Assembly: GCA_026707185.1 (NCBI GenBank)
Contig: JAPOXI010000062.1
Span: 1-15,834 of the forward strand
From: Chloroflexota bacterium
GTDB lineage: Bacteria > Chloroflexota > UBA11872
Reading direction: 5' to 3'
Length of the DNA stretch: 15,834 bases
A program made the position numbers and the translations under genes. The stretch's first letter is position 1, and the number at the start of each line of letters is the position of its first letter. Positions 7,254-13,995 of the stretch are shown here, in pieces. The notes beneath the pieces are model-generated. The model did no database searches. It saw nothing but the letters and a program-made list of their open reading frames with translations, and was not told where the DNA came from.

Positions 7254-7754
7254 CTAGGGTTTCCGGCGGCGGGCCTCTGTCTTCCGCCTGGATTGCTCGC
7301 CCAGGCCCAGCGTGGTCATCCAGAGTGTGACGCCTACGGGGACCAGGGCCCCGGCGGCCGGCACCGGCACATGGCCCACGGAACCGTTGGCTACCGTCCA
7401 CACGCGCTCGACGACCGGCATTTCTCCCCAGCGATCGGCGTAGTCCTGATCCATGACGGCCGTGACGTAGTTATGGTCAAAGTGCCGCCAAATCCCGAGC
7501 AAAGCAGCAACCAGCACGAGCACCGCGACCATTCGGGCGATCCGGATTGTCGCCTGCGATGTGCGAAGCACGAGCGCGACAAGGGCCAGACCGCTCAAGA
7601 CCAGGGTTGCCCACGGCATCAACTGCCAGAACTCTTCCCAGTGTCGTTCGTAGGCAAGCGCGACAGCCACGCTCAGGATGCTGATAACGACCAGAAACGC
7701 CATCGCGCCCCGCAGCGTCCCGACTACCCCCTCACCGGCGAAGGACCTAATCAC
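7254..7754 (-). CDS. Four-helix membrane protein, unknown function
   Basis: A 166-residue protein that I do not recognise. Four hydrophobic helices are visible at about 16-35, 46-63, 71-89 and 133-151. The stretch 90-132 between helices 3 and 4 is soluble and rich in aromatic and acidic residues (HFDHNYVTAVMDQDYADRWG). The C-terminal tail RRKTEARRRKP is strongly basic, so both ends should be cytoplasmic and the 90-132 loop outside. The start is GTG at 7754-7752. It overlaps the TGA of the upstream lipoprotein gene (GTGA), so translation is coupled and the two products probably act together at the membrane. The pair runs opposite to clpC and radA. GC content resembles the core region, so there is no sign of recent transfer. 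Confidence 0.7.
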   Translation of the reverse strand: MIRSFAGEGVVGTLRGAMAFLVVISILSVAVALAYERHWEEFWQLMPWATLVLSGLALVALVLRTSQATIRIARMVAVLVLVAALLGIWRHFDHNYVTAVMDQDYADRWGEMPVVERVWTVANGSVGHVPVPAAGALVPVGVTLWMTTLGLGEQSRRKTEARRRKP

Positions 7755-8110
7755 GGCAGCTTGAGAAGTCCGACGATCGTCTCCACGACTTCGGGCGCGG
7801 CGTTGTGCTCCGCGAGCCCGCGCCGAAGCTTCGCAAACTCTGTGTCGTCGGCGGGGAAGGGGCGGTGGTGCTCTATGTCATGGGCCCACGCGCCGGGATT
7901 CTTGATCCCGGCGGCCGCTAACGCCGCCTCCAACTCCTCCACGGTTGCGTTGTTGGCGGAGAGCTTTCCGGCGGTGGCGGCATCGCCCGCGGCCGGCGTT
8001 GCCGGGGACGTTGCGCCGGTCGTGGAATCGCCGGAGTCCTCGCCGCAAGCTGCGATCACGAGAGCAATGGTGAGTGCAAGCAACAGGGCGACGACCCTGA
8101 GAATTCGCAT
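7751..8110 (-). CDS. Small secreted lipoprotein, unknown function
   Basis: A 119-residue predicted lipoprotein. The signal peptide (1-21) has basic residues, a hydrophobic core VVALLLALTIALVIA and the lipobox VIAAC, with C22 the lipidated cysteine. A Ser/Thr/Ala/Pro-rich spacer follows (25-55). A compact helical domain (56-119) begins TVEELEAALAAAGI and ends VVETIVGLLKLP. I do not recognise this domain. The ATG at 8110-8108 is chosen over upstream in-frame starts because GGAGG lies 8 bases before it and the signal peptide begins there. Its stop overlaps the start of the membrane-protein gene. It is likely an extracytoplasmic partner of that protein. Confidence 0.78.
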   Translation of the reverse strand: MRILRVVALLLALTIALVIAACGEDSGDSTTGATSPATPAAGDAATAGKLSANNATVEELEAALAAAGIKNPGAWAHDIEHHRPFPADDTEFAKLRRGLAEHNAAPEVVETIVGLLKLP

Positions 8111-8156
8111 TTGACGACCTCCGAGACTCTTAGACGCTCGCGGCCAGCCCGACCGC

Positions 8157-8174
8157 CGAGCCATTCCCGGCTCG
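8157..8174. promoter_or_regulatory. Inverted repeat in the lipoprotein-radA divergent gap
   Basis: CGAGCC-ATTCCC-GGCTCG is a perfect 6-bp inverted repeat with a 6-base spacer, about 47 bases upstream of the lipoprotein start. It lies in the only gap between two divergent genes (8111-8331) and could be an operator or a leader hairpin. I found no convincing -35/-10 pair for either gene in this gap. Confidence 0.25.
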
Positions 8175-8331
8175 CCCGACCAGATTACTCTCATCGAGCC
8201 GCCCACGGCAGGCCAACGACCCGCGGCCAACCGAAAGTCAGGCGAAGCAGCCGCGGCAATGGTTCACCGATGACGGGCCACGCTTTGCCCGGCGCTACCA
8301 TTCGGACCACCTGACTCCAAGCTGAAATCCC

Positions 8332-9672
8332 TTGGCCAAACCTCGCCGTCTGTTTGCTTGTGCCGAGTGCGGGGCGGAGCATCGGCAGTGGACGGGGCAG
8401 TGCAGCGTCTGTGGGGCCTGGAACTCGCTGGCCGAGCGCCGGGTGACGGAGGGGCCGGCCGGTTCGCGCTCAACGCCGCAGGCGGTGGCCCTGGATCAGA
8501 TCGACACTTCGGCCGACGACCGAATGCCCACGGGCATGGGCGAAATGGACCGGGTGCTGGGCGGGGGGCTGGTTCGAGGATCGCTGGTGCTGCTGGCCGG
8601 CGATCCGGGTGTGGGCAAGTCGACGCTGGTACTGCGGCTGGCGGCCGAACTGGCGTCGCCCCAACGTCCCTGCCTGTACGTGGCCGCGGAGGAATCGGCG
8701 GCGCAAATCCGGATGCGCGCCGAGCGCATGGGTATTGGCGGCGACGGGCTCTTTGTCTACGCCGAGACCGCAATGGACGGCGCGCTGGCGGAGGCTGAAC
8801 GACTGCGGGCCGGCGTGATGGTGGTTGACTCGATCCAGACGGTTCGGGCGGACGGCCTGGCCTCCGCGCCAGGCAGCGTCACCCAGGTTCGTGAGTCCAC
8901 GCTGCGCCTGTTGCAGTACGCCAAGGCCACCCACACGCCGGTGCTGATCGTGGGTCACGTGACCAAGGAAGGCATGGTGGCGGGACCGCGTCTGCTGGAG
9001 CACATCGTGGACGCGGTGCTGTACCTGGAGGGCGACGATCATCACGCCCATCGGCTGCTGCGTTCGGTGAAGAACCGCTTCGGACCCACCTTCGAGGTGG
9101 CTGTGTTCGAGATGGATGGCGCCGGGCTTCGTGAAGTAACGAATCCTTCGGCCATGCTGCTGGCAGGGCGGGATGCATCCGCGCCCGGGTCGGCCGTGGC
9201 GGTTGCGATGGAGGGCACCCGGCCTCTGCTGGTCGAGATCCAGGCGCTGGTCGCGCCCACGACCTACAGCCTGCCGCGACGGCTGGCGAACGGGTTGGAC
9301 CTGAATCGCCTGAACATGCTGCTGGCCGTGCTCTCGCGCCGGGCCGACGTGGGACTGTCGGCGCACGATGTCTACGTCAACGTGGTGGGCGGGCTGCGGC
9401 TCCGCGAGCCGGCAACAGACCTCGCGGTGGCATTGGCGGTGGCCTCCAGCCATAGCGGCCAACCGCTGCGCCTGGGAGCGGCGGCGCTGGGCGAGGTCGG
9501 GCTTGCCGGCGAACTGCGAACCGTGCCCTCGGCGGCTCAACGTGTGGACGAGGCCGCGCGGCTGGGTTTCACGCACTGCGTGGTCCCGGCCGGCGCGCAG
9601 AGCAATGGCCGCCAGACCACTGCGATTCCGGTGGGCAATCTGCGGCAGGCGCTGGACGCGGCGCTGGCGTGA
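8332..9672 (+). CDS. radA: DNA repair protein RadA
   Basis: A 446-residue RecA-like ATPase that promotes branch migration in recombinational repair. It has the N-terminal zinc finger C10-C13-C24-C27 (CAEC, CSVC), Walker A GDPGVGKS at 90-97, Walker B VMVVDS at 162-167, the RadA-specific KNRFG motif at 247-251, and a C-terminal Lon-protease-like domain (about 340-446) that holds no obvious catalytic Ser-Lys pair, as is normal for RadA. The start is TTG at 8332. There is no clear Shine-Dalgarno, but it yields MAKPRRLFACAECG, which matches the family N terminus closely. Its TGA overlaps the GTG start of ispD. Position after clpC is conserved in many Gram-positives, although here a minus-strand gene pair separates them. 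Confidence 0.96.
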   Translation: MAKPRRLFACAECGAEHRQWTGQCSVCGAWNSLAERRVTEGPAGSRSTPQAVALDQIDTSADDRMPTGMGEMDRVLGGGLVRGSLVLLAGDPGVGKSTLVLRLAAELASPQRPCLYVAAEESAAQIRMRAERMGIGGDGLFVYAETAMDGALAEAERLRAGVMVVDSIQTVRADGLASAPGSVTQVRESTLRLLQYAKATHTPVLIVGHVTKEGMVAGPRLLEHIVDAVLYLEGDDHHAHRLLRSVKNRFGPTFEVAVFEMDGAGLREVTNPSAMLLAGRDASAPGSAVAVAMEGTRPLLVEIQALVAPTTYSLPRRLANGLDLNRLNMLLAVLSRRADVGLSAHDVYVNVVGGLRLREPATDLAVALAVASSHSGQPLRLGAAALGEVGLAGELRTVPSAAQRVDEAARLGFTHCVVPAGAQSNGRQTTAIPVGNLRQALDAALA

Positions 9673-10373
9673 GCGCCGACGCGGTTGTCCTGGGTGCGGG
9701 ATCCAGCGCCCGCATGGGCGGCGCGGACAAGCTGCTGGCCGACCTTGAAGGCGCGGCAGTCATTGTGTGGAGCTTGCGGGCCTTCGATGGCTGCCCAGGC
9801 ATCCGGTCCGTGGCGGTGACGACGTCCGAACACAACGACGCGAAACTTCGCGAAATCGTGGCGAAGGCCGGGCTAGCCAAAGTGCGAGCGTTCGTACGCG
9901 GCGGTTCCTCGCGGGCCGAGTCCGTGTTGCACGGCCTGCGTGCGCTGAGTGGTGATCCGCCGGACTACGTGGCCGTACATGACGGGGCGCGACCGCTGGT
10001 CACGTCCGCGATGATCGAGGATGGCCTGCGGATGGCTCGGGTTTACGGCGCGGCCGTGGCGGCCGTTCCGGCCACGGACACGCTGAAGATCGTCGATCGC
10101 GAGCGCCTCGTCATTCGCACGCCTCTGCGGTCATCCGTGTGGCATGCCCAGACGCCGCAATTTGCGCGGTTCGCGGACCTGCTGGGTGCGCACGAACGGC
10201 AAACCGCCATGCTCGATCTCTATACCGACGACGTGTCGGTGCTTGAAGCCGAAGGTCTGCCCGTGCGGGTGTTCGAGGGCAGCCGCGAGAACCTGAAGAT
10301 CACGACGCCGGACGATCTGGATGCGGCGGCGCGCATCGTGCGCCAGAGGCGGGTAGGCGCCGGCTCGACGTAG
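9669..10373 (+). CDS. ispD: 2-C-methyl-D-erythritol 4-phosphate cytidylyltransferase IspD
   Basis: A 234-residue enzyme of the MEP isoprenoid pathway. It joins CTP and 2-C-methyl-D-erythritol 4-phosphate into CDP-methylerythritol. The nucleotide loop LGAGSSARMGGADK (8-21) supplies R15 and K21, GGSSRAESV is at 78-86, VHDGARP at 103-109 contains D105, R154 and TPQ lie in the LRSSVWHAQTPQ segment, and K210 is in RENLKITTPDDL. These match the substrate-binding residues of E. coli IspD. The first loop is slightly unusual, with LGAG where AAG is common. The start is GTG overlapping the radA stop (GTGA). The usual partner ispF does not follow, so it must lie elsewhere in the genome. Confidence 0.93.
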   Translation: MSADAVVLGAGSSARMGGADKLLADLEGAAVIVWSLRAFDGCPGIRSVAVTTSEHNDAKLREIVAKAGLAKVRAFVRGGSSRAESVLHGLRALSGDPPDYVAVHDGARPLVTSAMIEDGLRMARVYGAAVAAVPATDTLKIVDRERLVIRTPLRSSVWHAQTPQFARFADLLGAHERQTAMLDLYTDDVSVLEAEGLPVRVFEGSRENLKITTPDDLDAAARIVRQRRVGAGST

Positions 10374-10396
10374 GTCGGATAGCCACCGAGGGCGTA

Positions 10397-10412
10397 GGCT
10401 GAGGCACCAGCC
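10397..10412 (+). other. Small hairpin between ispD and the toroid gene
   Basis: GGCTG-AGGCAC-CAGCC is a perfect 5-bp stem with a 6-base loop, in the 55-base gap after ispD. No U-tract follows, so it is not a clear terminator. Confidence 0.2.
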
Positions 10413-10428
10413 CGGCGGGAGACGACCG

Positions 10429-11418
10429 ATGGACGCTGCCACGGCAAGCGAATACCGACAAGCAGCCGATCGCGCGCTGGACTTTCTGGCCGCCCACCTG
10501 GATGACGAAGGGCGCAGCCTCATCGATCCGGGCGACCCGGGCCTGCACTTCAAGCTGCCCTATGTGTTCGCTTATGGCGATCGTCGCCAATTGGCGTTGC
10601 GCGTGCTGGACCACATCGAGCGCAACCTGCTGGCGGACGACGGGTCGTTCAAGGTCGACCGGTTCAACGGTCCCGCCAGCGCCTTTCTCTACCAGGCGGG
10701 CTGGCTGGCCTGGAGCAGCGCGGCGCTTGGACGCTTCGACCTGGCGCGGCGTATCGCCCGGCGAGCCATCCAGGAGCAGGATCCCGAGCTAGGTGGCTTC
10801 TGGAACGAGACCCATCAGGGTCGCGAGCAAGGAGTATTGAACAGCTCGTCGGCCGCCGCCGGCTGCGCCGCCGCGGGCGAACTCGAGGCCGCCGAACTGG
10901 CCGCTGGCTTCATGGACCGCCTGATCGAACTCCAGCCTGAGGCAGATCGACGCTTCCATTTTGGCCTGTACGCCGATGGAGAGGTCATCACCGACTCGGA
11001 CGCCGAAACCGGCCGAAACTACTTCGATCTCAGCGGGCCCTGCCGCCCGGCTATGTTTGCCACCGCCATCGCAGGCCTGACCTGGCTGGGACGCCAGACT
11101 GACGACGACCGGCATTTCGACCTGGCCCGCACCTACGCGAACGTGATCCTGTCGCACCGGGGCCAGCCGTGGACGTCGCCATTCGCCTCCAAGACCGGCT
11201 GGGCGGTCCTGCAACTCAACGTCAACCGGCCCGATCCCGCCCTCACCGCCTACGCCGAATCCGTGGGCCAACGTTTCCTTCAGCTCCAGCAGGAAGACGG
11301 CAGCGTGGACCTGACCGTCTGGCCGGGCATGGAAGGCGGGGCGCCGCTGCCGCTGCGTCTGGGCAATCTCTGCGACTGGGCGCTGACGGCCCTGGCCTTG
11401 GCCAACGGTGGGCCTTAA
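10429..11418 (+). CDS. Alpha/alpha-toroid protein (terpene-cyclase or glycosidase-like fold)
   Basis: A 329-residue protein built of repeated amphipathic helix pairs, the pattern of (alpha/alpha)6 barrels such as terpenoid cyclases, prenyltransferase beta subunits and six-hairpin glycosidases. Turns carrying DDEGRSL (25-31), ADDGSFKVD (69-77) and QEDGSVDLTVW (288-298) recur at helix ends, similar to the QW-type turns of terpene cyclases. The DXDD motif of class II cyclases is not visible (TDDDR at 224-228 is the closest), so a cyclase reaction is not supported. No signal peptide or membrane helix is seen. The ATG at 10429 has GGGAGA upstream. It follows ispD by 55 bases on the same strand. 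Function is unknown. Codon use and GC content match the core region, and it is the last gene before the low-GC segment. Confidence 0.7.
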   Translation: MDAATASEYRQAADRALDFLAAHLDDEGRSLIDPGDPGLHFKLPYVFAYGDRRQLALRVLDHIERNLLADDGSFKVDRFNGPASAFLYQAGWLAWSSAALGRFDLARRIARRAIQEQDPELGGFWNETHQGREQGVLNSSSAAAGCAAAGELEAAELAAGFMDRLIELQPEADRRFHFGLYADGEVITDSDAETGRNYFDLSGPCRPAMFATAIAGLTWLGRQTDDDRHFDLARTYANVILSHRGQPWTSPFASKTGWAVLQLNVNRPDPALTAYAESVGQRFLQLQQEDGSVDLTVWPGMEGGAPLPLRLGNLCDWALTALALANGGP

Positions 11419-11505
11419 CACACCGCCGGATCGCCGCCTCTCGACACTGCACCTGAGTCTCCTAGATGCTCAACAATCGAAACACCCCCGTCATTACGCC
11501 TCGAG

Positions 11506-11531
11506 CTAACAAGTCGTTCAAATGACGTTAG
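11506..11531. terminator. Possible hairpin between convergent genes
   Basis: CTAAC (11506-11510) pairs with GTTAG (11527-11531) around an inner GTCGTTCAAATGAC hairpin, leaving two unpaired A. It overlaps the stop codon of the DUF262 gene and sits where transcription from both sides converges. No U-tract follows on either strand, so intrinsic termination is uncertain. The rest of the 11419-11527 gap shows nothing recognisable. Confidence 0.3.
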
Positions 11532-13369
11532 TGTGACAGCGTATCCGCCTCACGCTGCAATGTCTCGGCATCCCAAATCTGTTCTGCAATTCTCCGATAG
11601 AGTTCTTGCCGCTCGTCGAGATCATCCCTGTTGAACTGGGGATGAGCCTTGAACGGGAGCCCTGACTCCGCACAGAATCTGCGAAATCCGGGATTGTTCT
11701 CATAGGCTTTCGCATTGAGACTTTGGGCTAACGGGTTCTGTCCAAAATACGGTTCGTACTTCTCAATATAGAGCTTGTCTCCAAACGCGGCGTTGAAGCT
11801 TCTCGGAAGAAGAAGCAAACCCCCGATCCGATTTCTGTAGGATGCAAAGTCATTAGGATGTGAAAACTCCGAGGTGTGACGCTCAGGATGATCTGCCCAT
11901 ATATGCTCCACCTGATACGGATCGCTGATTCGCCAATCAGTATACTCCATATACTTGGGTTGTTGCCCAGATCCCGTAGCCACATAGTCGGTCATACGAG
12001 CCAGCATCCTATGTATTTGTCGACCATTCCTTCGATGCATAGCAAACCCGTTGTCACCGAATGCCAGCCCTTCCTCGTGGAGTCGCCGGTATAATATCCC
12101 CGCCAATTCCTCTACCGACTTCCCACGAATTTCTTTTATTACCAAGAACATCGCATACTGCATTGTCGAATACGCTGTTGATCTCCAGTTCCAAATGCGA
12201 CGGGCGACCAGACTGTCGATATATGCCGCTACAATTCTCAGCTTACATATGATGTGTGGCTCGGGGTCAATCGTTTGGATTGGAGCGAGCAACATTGGAT
12301 ACTGCAAAGTGAAGTTGTTTTGCTCGTTATAGTAGATACATTCGAGTCCGTCGGTGAGGCGATGTGCTGCCTCGCGGATACGTTCGTACCAACGGCTATA
12401 GAATACGAAGTCGTCTTGAATGAAACGTCTAAAATCACAGGACTCCATCAGCGACAGTTCGCTAGCGTGATCTCGAATCCAGCGATGAAACTCAGTTCCA
12501 ATAAGACCAAAGTCCCTCGGCTTGGCTCCCCGTCTACGCTCTCGGATTGTCTCGGCGTATTGGCTCCGCAGCCAAGCTGTAAGCGCATTCGCCTCCGTTC
12601 CTCGCCCGAACTTCTGTAGAGACTCCACACGGCCTCGCCATGTCTCACTTGCCTCGTTTCGACTTTCTGCCTCCTGTATGTTGGCAAGCAGGTAGCTCTT
12701 GAGCATTTCGGTCGGTGTGAGGGATAATCCCCGATCATTCATAGTTTCGAAGATTGTATAGGCGTCTGCGTCAGATGAAGCTGTGATCTCAACTAGACGC
12801 ACATTCTCTATGAGCCAGTCGACGAAGTAGGGAAGTGCGTTATCTTTGAGATCATCCGGAAAGGCTTTCTCTATGTCTTGAAATCTATCTAGAATATTGA
12901 TAACCGATTCAGGTTGGTCCTTTCTCTCAAGCGTTTCACCCGTAAAAAGTGCATTCATGCATGCTTTGCGTTCAGGCACTTCGAGATTGAACGACCTTTC
13001 GCCAAAGCTCAGGGAGAATATGAGATCTGAAATCTGACCTTGCTGCTGATGATCCTCTAACTCGCGGTGGAGATAGATCAATAGTAGCGTGAGCGAGGTA
13101 ATGCGTTGCTGTCCATCAATAATAAACCTCTTGCCATCCCGCTCGCTAATGATTATTGAACCAAGGAAGTATCGGCCATAATCTTGGACACCGGATCGAG
13201 CGTCTCCCTCCTTATAGCTCTCGTGAAATTTCTCAGCGAGATCTTCAATTAGCTCAGTTACCTGCTTCGACTCCCACCGATACTCGCGCTGATAGTAGTC
13301 AATGGCGAATTTTGCACCCCCACCGAGAAGATTTCGCACGTTCTTTGCATCCCCCTGAATTTCCCTCAT
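11528..13369 (-). CDS. DUF262-DUF1524 protein, GmrSD/SspE-like predicted nuclease
   Basis: A 613-residue protein with an N-terminal DUF262 (ParB/Srx-like NTPase) domain and a C-terminal DUF1524 (HNH-type nuclease) domain. DUF262 motifs: YQREYRW (26-32), FLGSIII (68-74), IDGQQRITSL (84-93) and FETMNDRGLSLT (207-218). DUF1524 motifs: EHIWADH (488-494) with H489, then YRNRIGGLLLLPRSFN (511-526) with N513 and N526, and a following lysine K532. The same architecture occurs in type IV restriction enzymes of the GmrSD group, which cut glucosylated DNA, and in SspE, which senses phosphorothioate DNA. A defence role is therefore inferred. The ATG has GGAGG 7 bases upstream and overlaps the stop of a short upstream frame. 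GC content is clearly lower than in the core genes, which suggests transfer. The modification it recognises cannot be read. Confidence 0.85.
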   Translation of the reverse strand: MREIQGDAKNVRNLLGGGAKFAIDYYQREYRWESKQVTELIEDLAEKFHESYKEGDARSGVQDYGRYFLGSIIISERDGKRFIIDGQQRITSLTLLLIYLHRELEDHQQQGQISDLIFSLSFGERSFNLEVPERKACMNALFTGETLERKDQPESVINILDRFQDIEKAFPDDLKDNALPYFVDWLIENVRLVEITASSDADAYTIFETMNDRGLSLTPTEMLKSYLLANIQEAESRNEASETWRGRVESLQKFGRGTEANALTAWLRSQYAETIRERRRGAKPRDFGLIGTEFHRWIRDHASELSLMESCDFRRFIQDDFVFYSRWYERIREAAHRLTDGLECIYYNEQNNFTLQYPMLLAPIQTIDPEPHIICKLRIVAAYIDSLVARRIWNWRSTAYSTMQYAMFLVIKEIRGKSVEELAGILYRRLHEEGLAFGDNGFAMHRRNGRQIHRMLARMTDYVATGSGQQPKYMEYTDWRISDPYQVEHIWADHPERHTSEFSHPNDFASYRNRIGGLLLLPRSFNAAFGDKLYIEKYEPYFGQNPLAQSLNAKAYENNPGFRRFCAESGLPFKAHPQFNRDDLDERQELYRRIAEQIWDAETLQREADTLSH

Positions 13370-13548
13370 ATCACAGCCTCCAAGATTTCAATGGCTTTGC
13401 TAGCCGGCTCACGCGCTCCACGCCCTAATCGACTGTTCGCTCGGAGTCTCCGGTGAAGTTCGTGTAACCCTGCGCGGGAACGACTACCCAGGATCAGCCA
13501 ACATCCTACCAAGGCACGGTAGGACCAGTTCCAAAAGCGAAAACGCAA
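13366..13548 (-). CDS. Short ORF coupled to the DUF262 gene, possibly a gene remnant
   Basis: A 60-codon frame with ATG at 13548-13546 whose TGA overlaps the ATG of the DUF262 gene (ATGA). The last 30 residues (ending AREPASKAIEILEAVI) look like a plausible protein C terminus. The first 20 residues are rich in Trp, Phe and Arg and less convincing. No ribosome binding site is obvious. It may be the tail of a lost upstream gene that was translationally coupled to the nuclease, or a small leader peptide. I do not recognise it. It could also be a chance frame. Confidence 0.25.
   Translation of the reverse strand: MRFRFWNWSYRALVGCWLILGSRSRAGLHELHRRLRANSRLGRGAREPASKAIEILEAVI
13504..13524. repeat. 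Perfect 7-bp inverted repeat
   Basis: TCCTACC (13504-13510) and GGTAGGA (13518-13524) are perfectly complementary, with the 7-base loop AAGGCAC. The hairpin lies inside the start of the 60-codon frame upstream of the DUF262 gene. It could be a leader structure or the scar of a lost mobile element. Confidence 0.4.
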
Positions 13549-13781
13549 TCAGCTAATCGGACGGGCATTCCCGGACTTCCAAATCGAGCGTTGGGACGGA
13601 CCGTCAGTGCTGTTGCGAGCGCCAGCCGGTCTGTTGGAATGGATCGTAAGCCGAGGGTCTGACCCGACAAGGCCGCGAGACTCGTCGATACGGCCCCAAT
13701 GCCCTTCGCGCCTACCAAACCAAGCGCGCTGGTGCGTACGAGGAAGCCCGCGCGCTAGGCAGCGGACCAGAAGACACCTAG
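13523..13781 (+). pseudogene. Possible decayed protein-coding fragment
   Basis: Two plus-strand frames read like protein in succession. The frame from 13523 gives GRAFPDFQIERWDGPSVL and then LLRAPAGLLEWIV to about 13649. A different frame, open 13650-13781, gives ETRRYGPNALRAYQTKRAGA followed by YEEARALGSGPEDT and a TAG stop. A frameshift near 13640-13660 would join them into one C-terminal fragment. There is no start codon or ribosome binding site. I do not recognise the family, and chance is a real alternative. Confidence 0.22.
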
Positions 13782-13960
13782 GCGACGGTGCCCCGTGAAT
13801 GCCGCGCCCTGATCCTGATAAGGGGCTCTTTCGCTCCCCCTAGCCCTCGGATTCTCGTCCGCTCTTAATCCACCTCAGGAGGGAGAGGATCAGAGCCTGC
13901 CCTGGACTCGATCCGGGGATGAGCAGACTTTCGGAAACTCGCACCCTGGTTACGCGGAGA

Positions 13961-13966
13961 ATTATA
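13961..13966 (-). promoter_or_regulatory. -10 box candidate upstream of the DUF262 gene
   Basis: The minus strand reads TATAAT, 30 bases after the stop of the coiled-coil gene. No good -35 box is present at 16-18 bases. If used, it would give a leader of about 590 bases before the DUF262 start, long enough to hold a lost gene or a structured RNA. Confidence 0.35.
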
Positions 13967-13995
13967 GTAAGGACTAGGAATTCGAACCGGCAGCA

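Larger units (their letters stand above)
13370..13995. other. 626-base stretch with no convincing intact gene
   Basis: This gap separates two minus-strand accessory genes. It holds the 60-codon frame overlapping the DUF262 start, a perfect 7-bp hairpin at 13504-13524, a possible decayed plus-strand gene at 13523-13781, a 5-bp GC hairpin at 13821-13841 and a perfect TATAAT at 13961-13966 on the minus strand. Composition is intermediate between core and accessory DNA. It looks like rearranged DNA between transferred genes. Confidence 0.6.

Noticed and set aside
8111..8331. Promoter elements for radA, for example TTGCCC with TACCAT at 8285-8301
   Set aside because: The spacing between the two boxes is only 5 bases and both match poorly.
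13901..13917. tRNA T-arm-like hairpin with loop ATCGAGT on the minus strand
   Set aside because: The stem has a C-A mismatch, the loop departs from consensus, and no acceptor, D or anticodon arm can be built nearby.
13979..13994. tRNA-like T-loop GGTTCGAATTCC on the minus strand
   Set aside because: The flanking bases do not form a T-stem, and no anticodon or acceptor arm fits around it.
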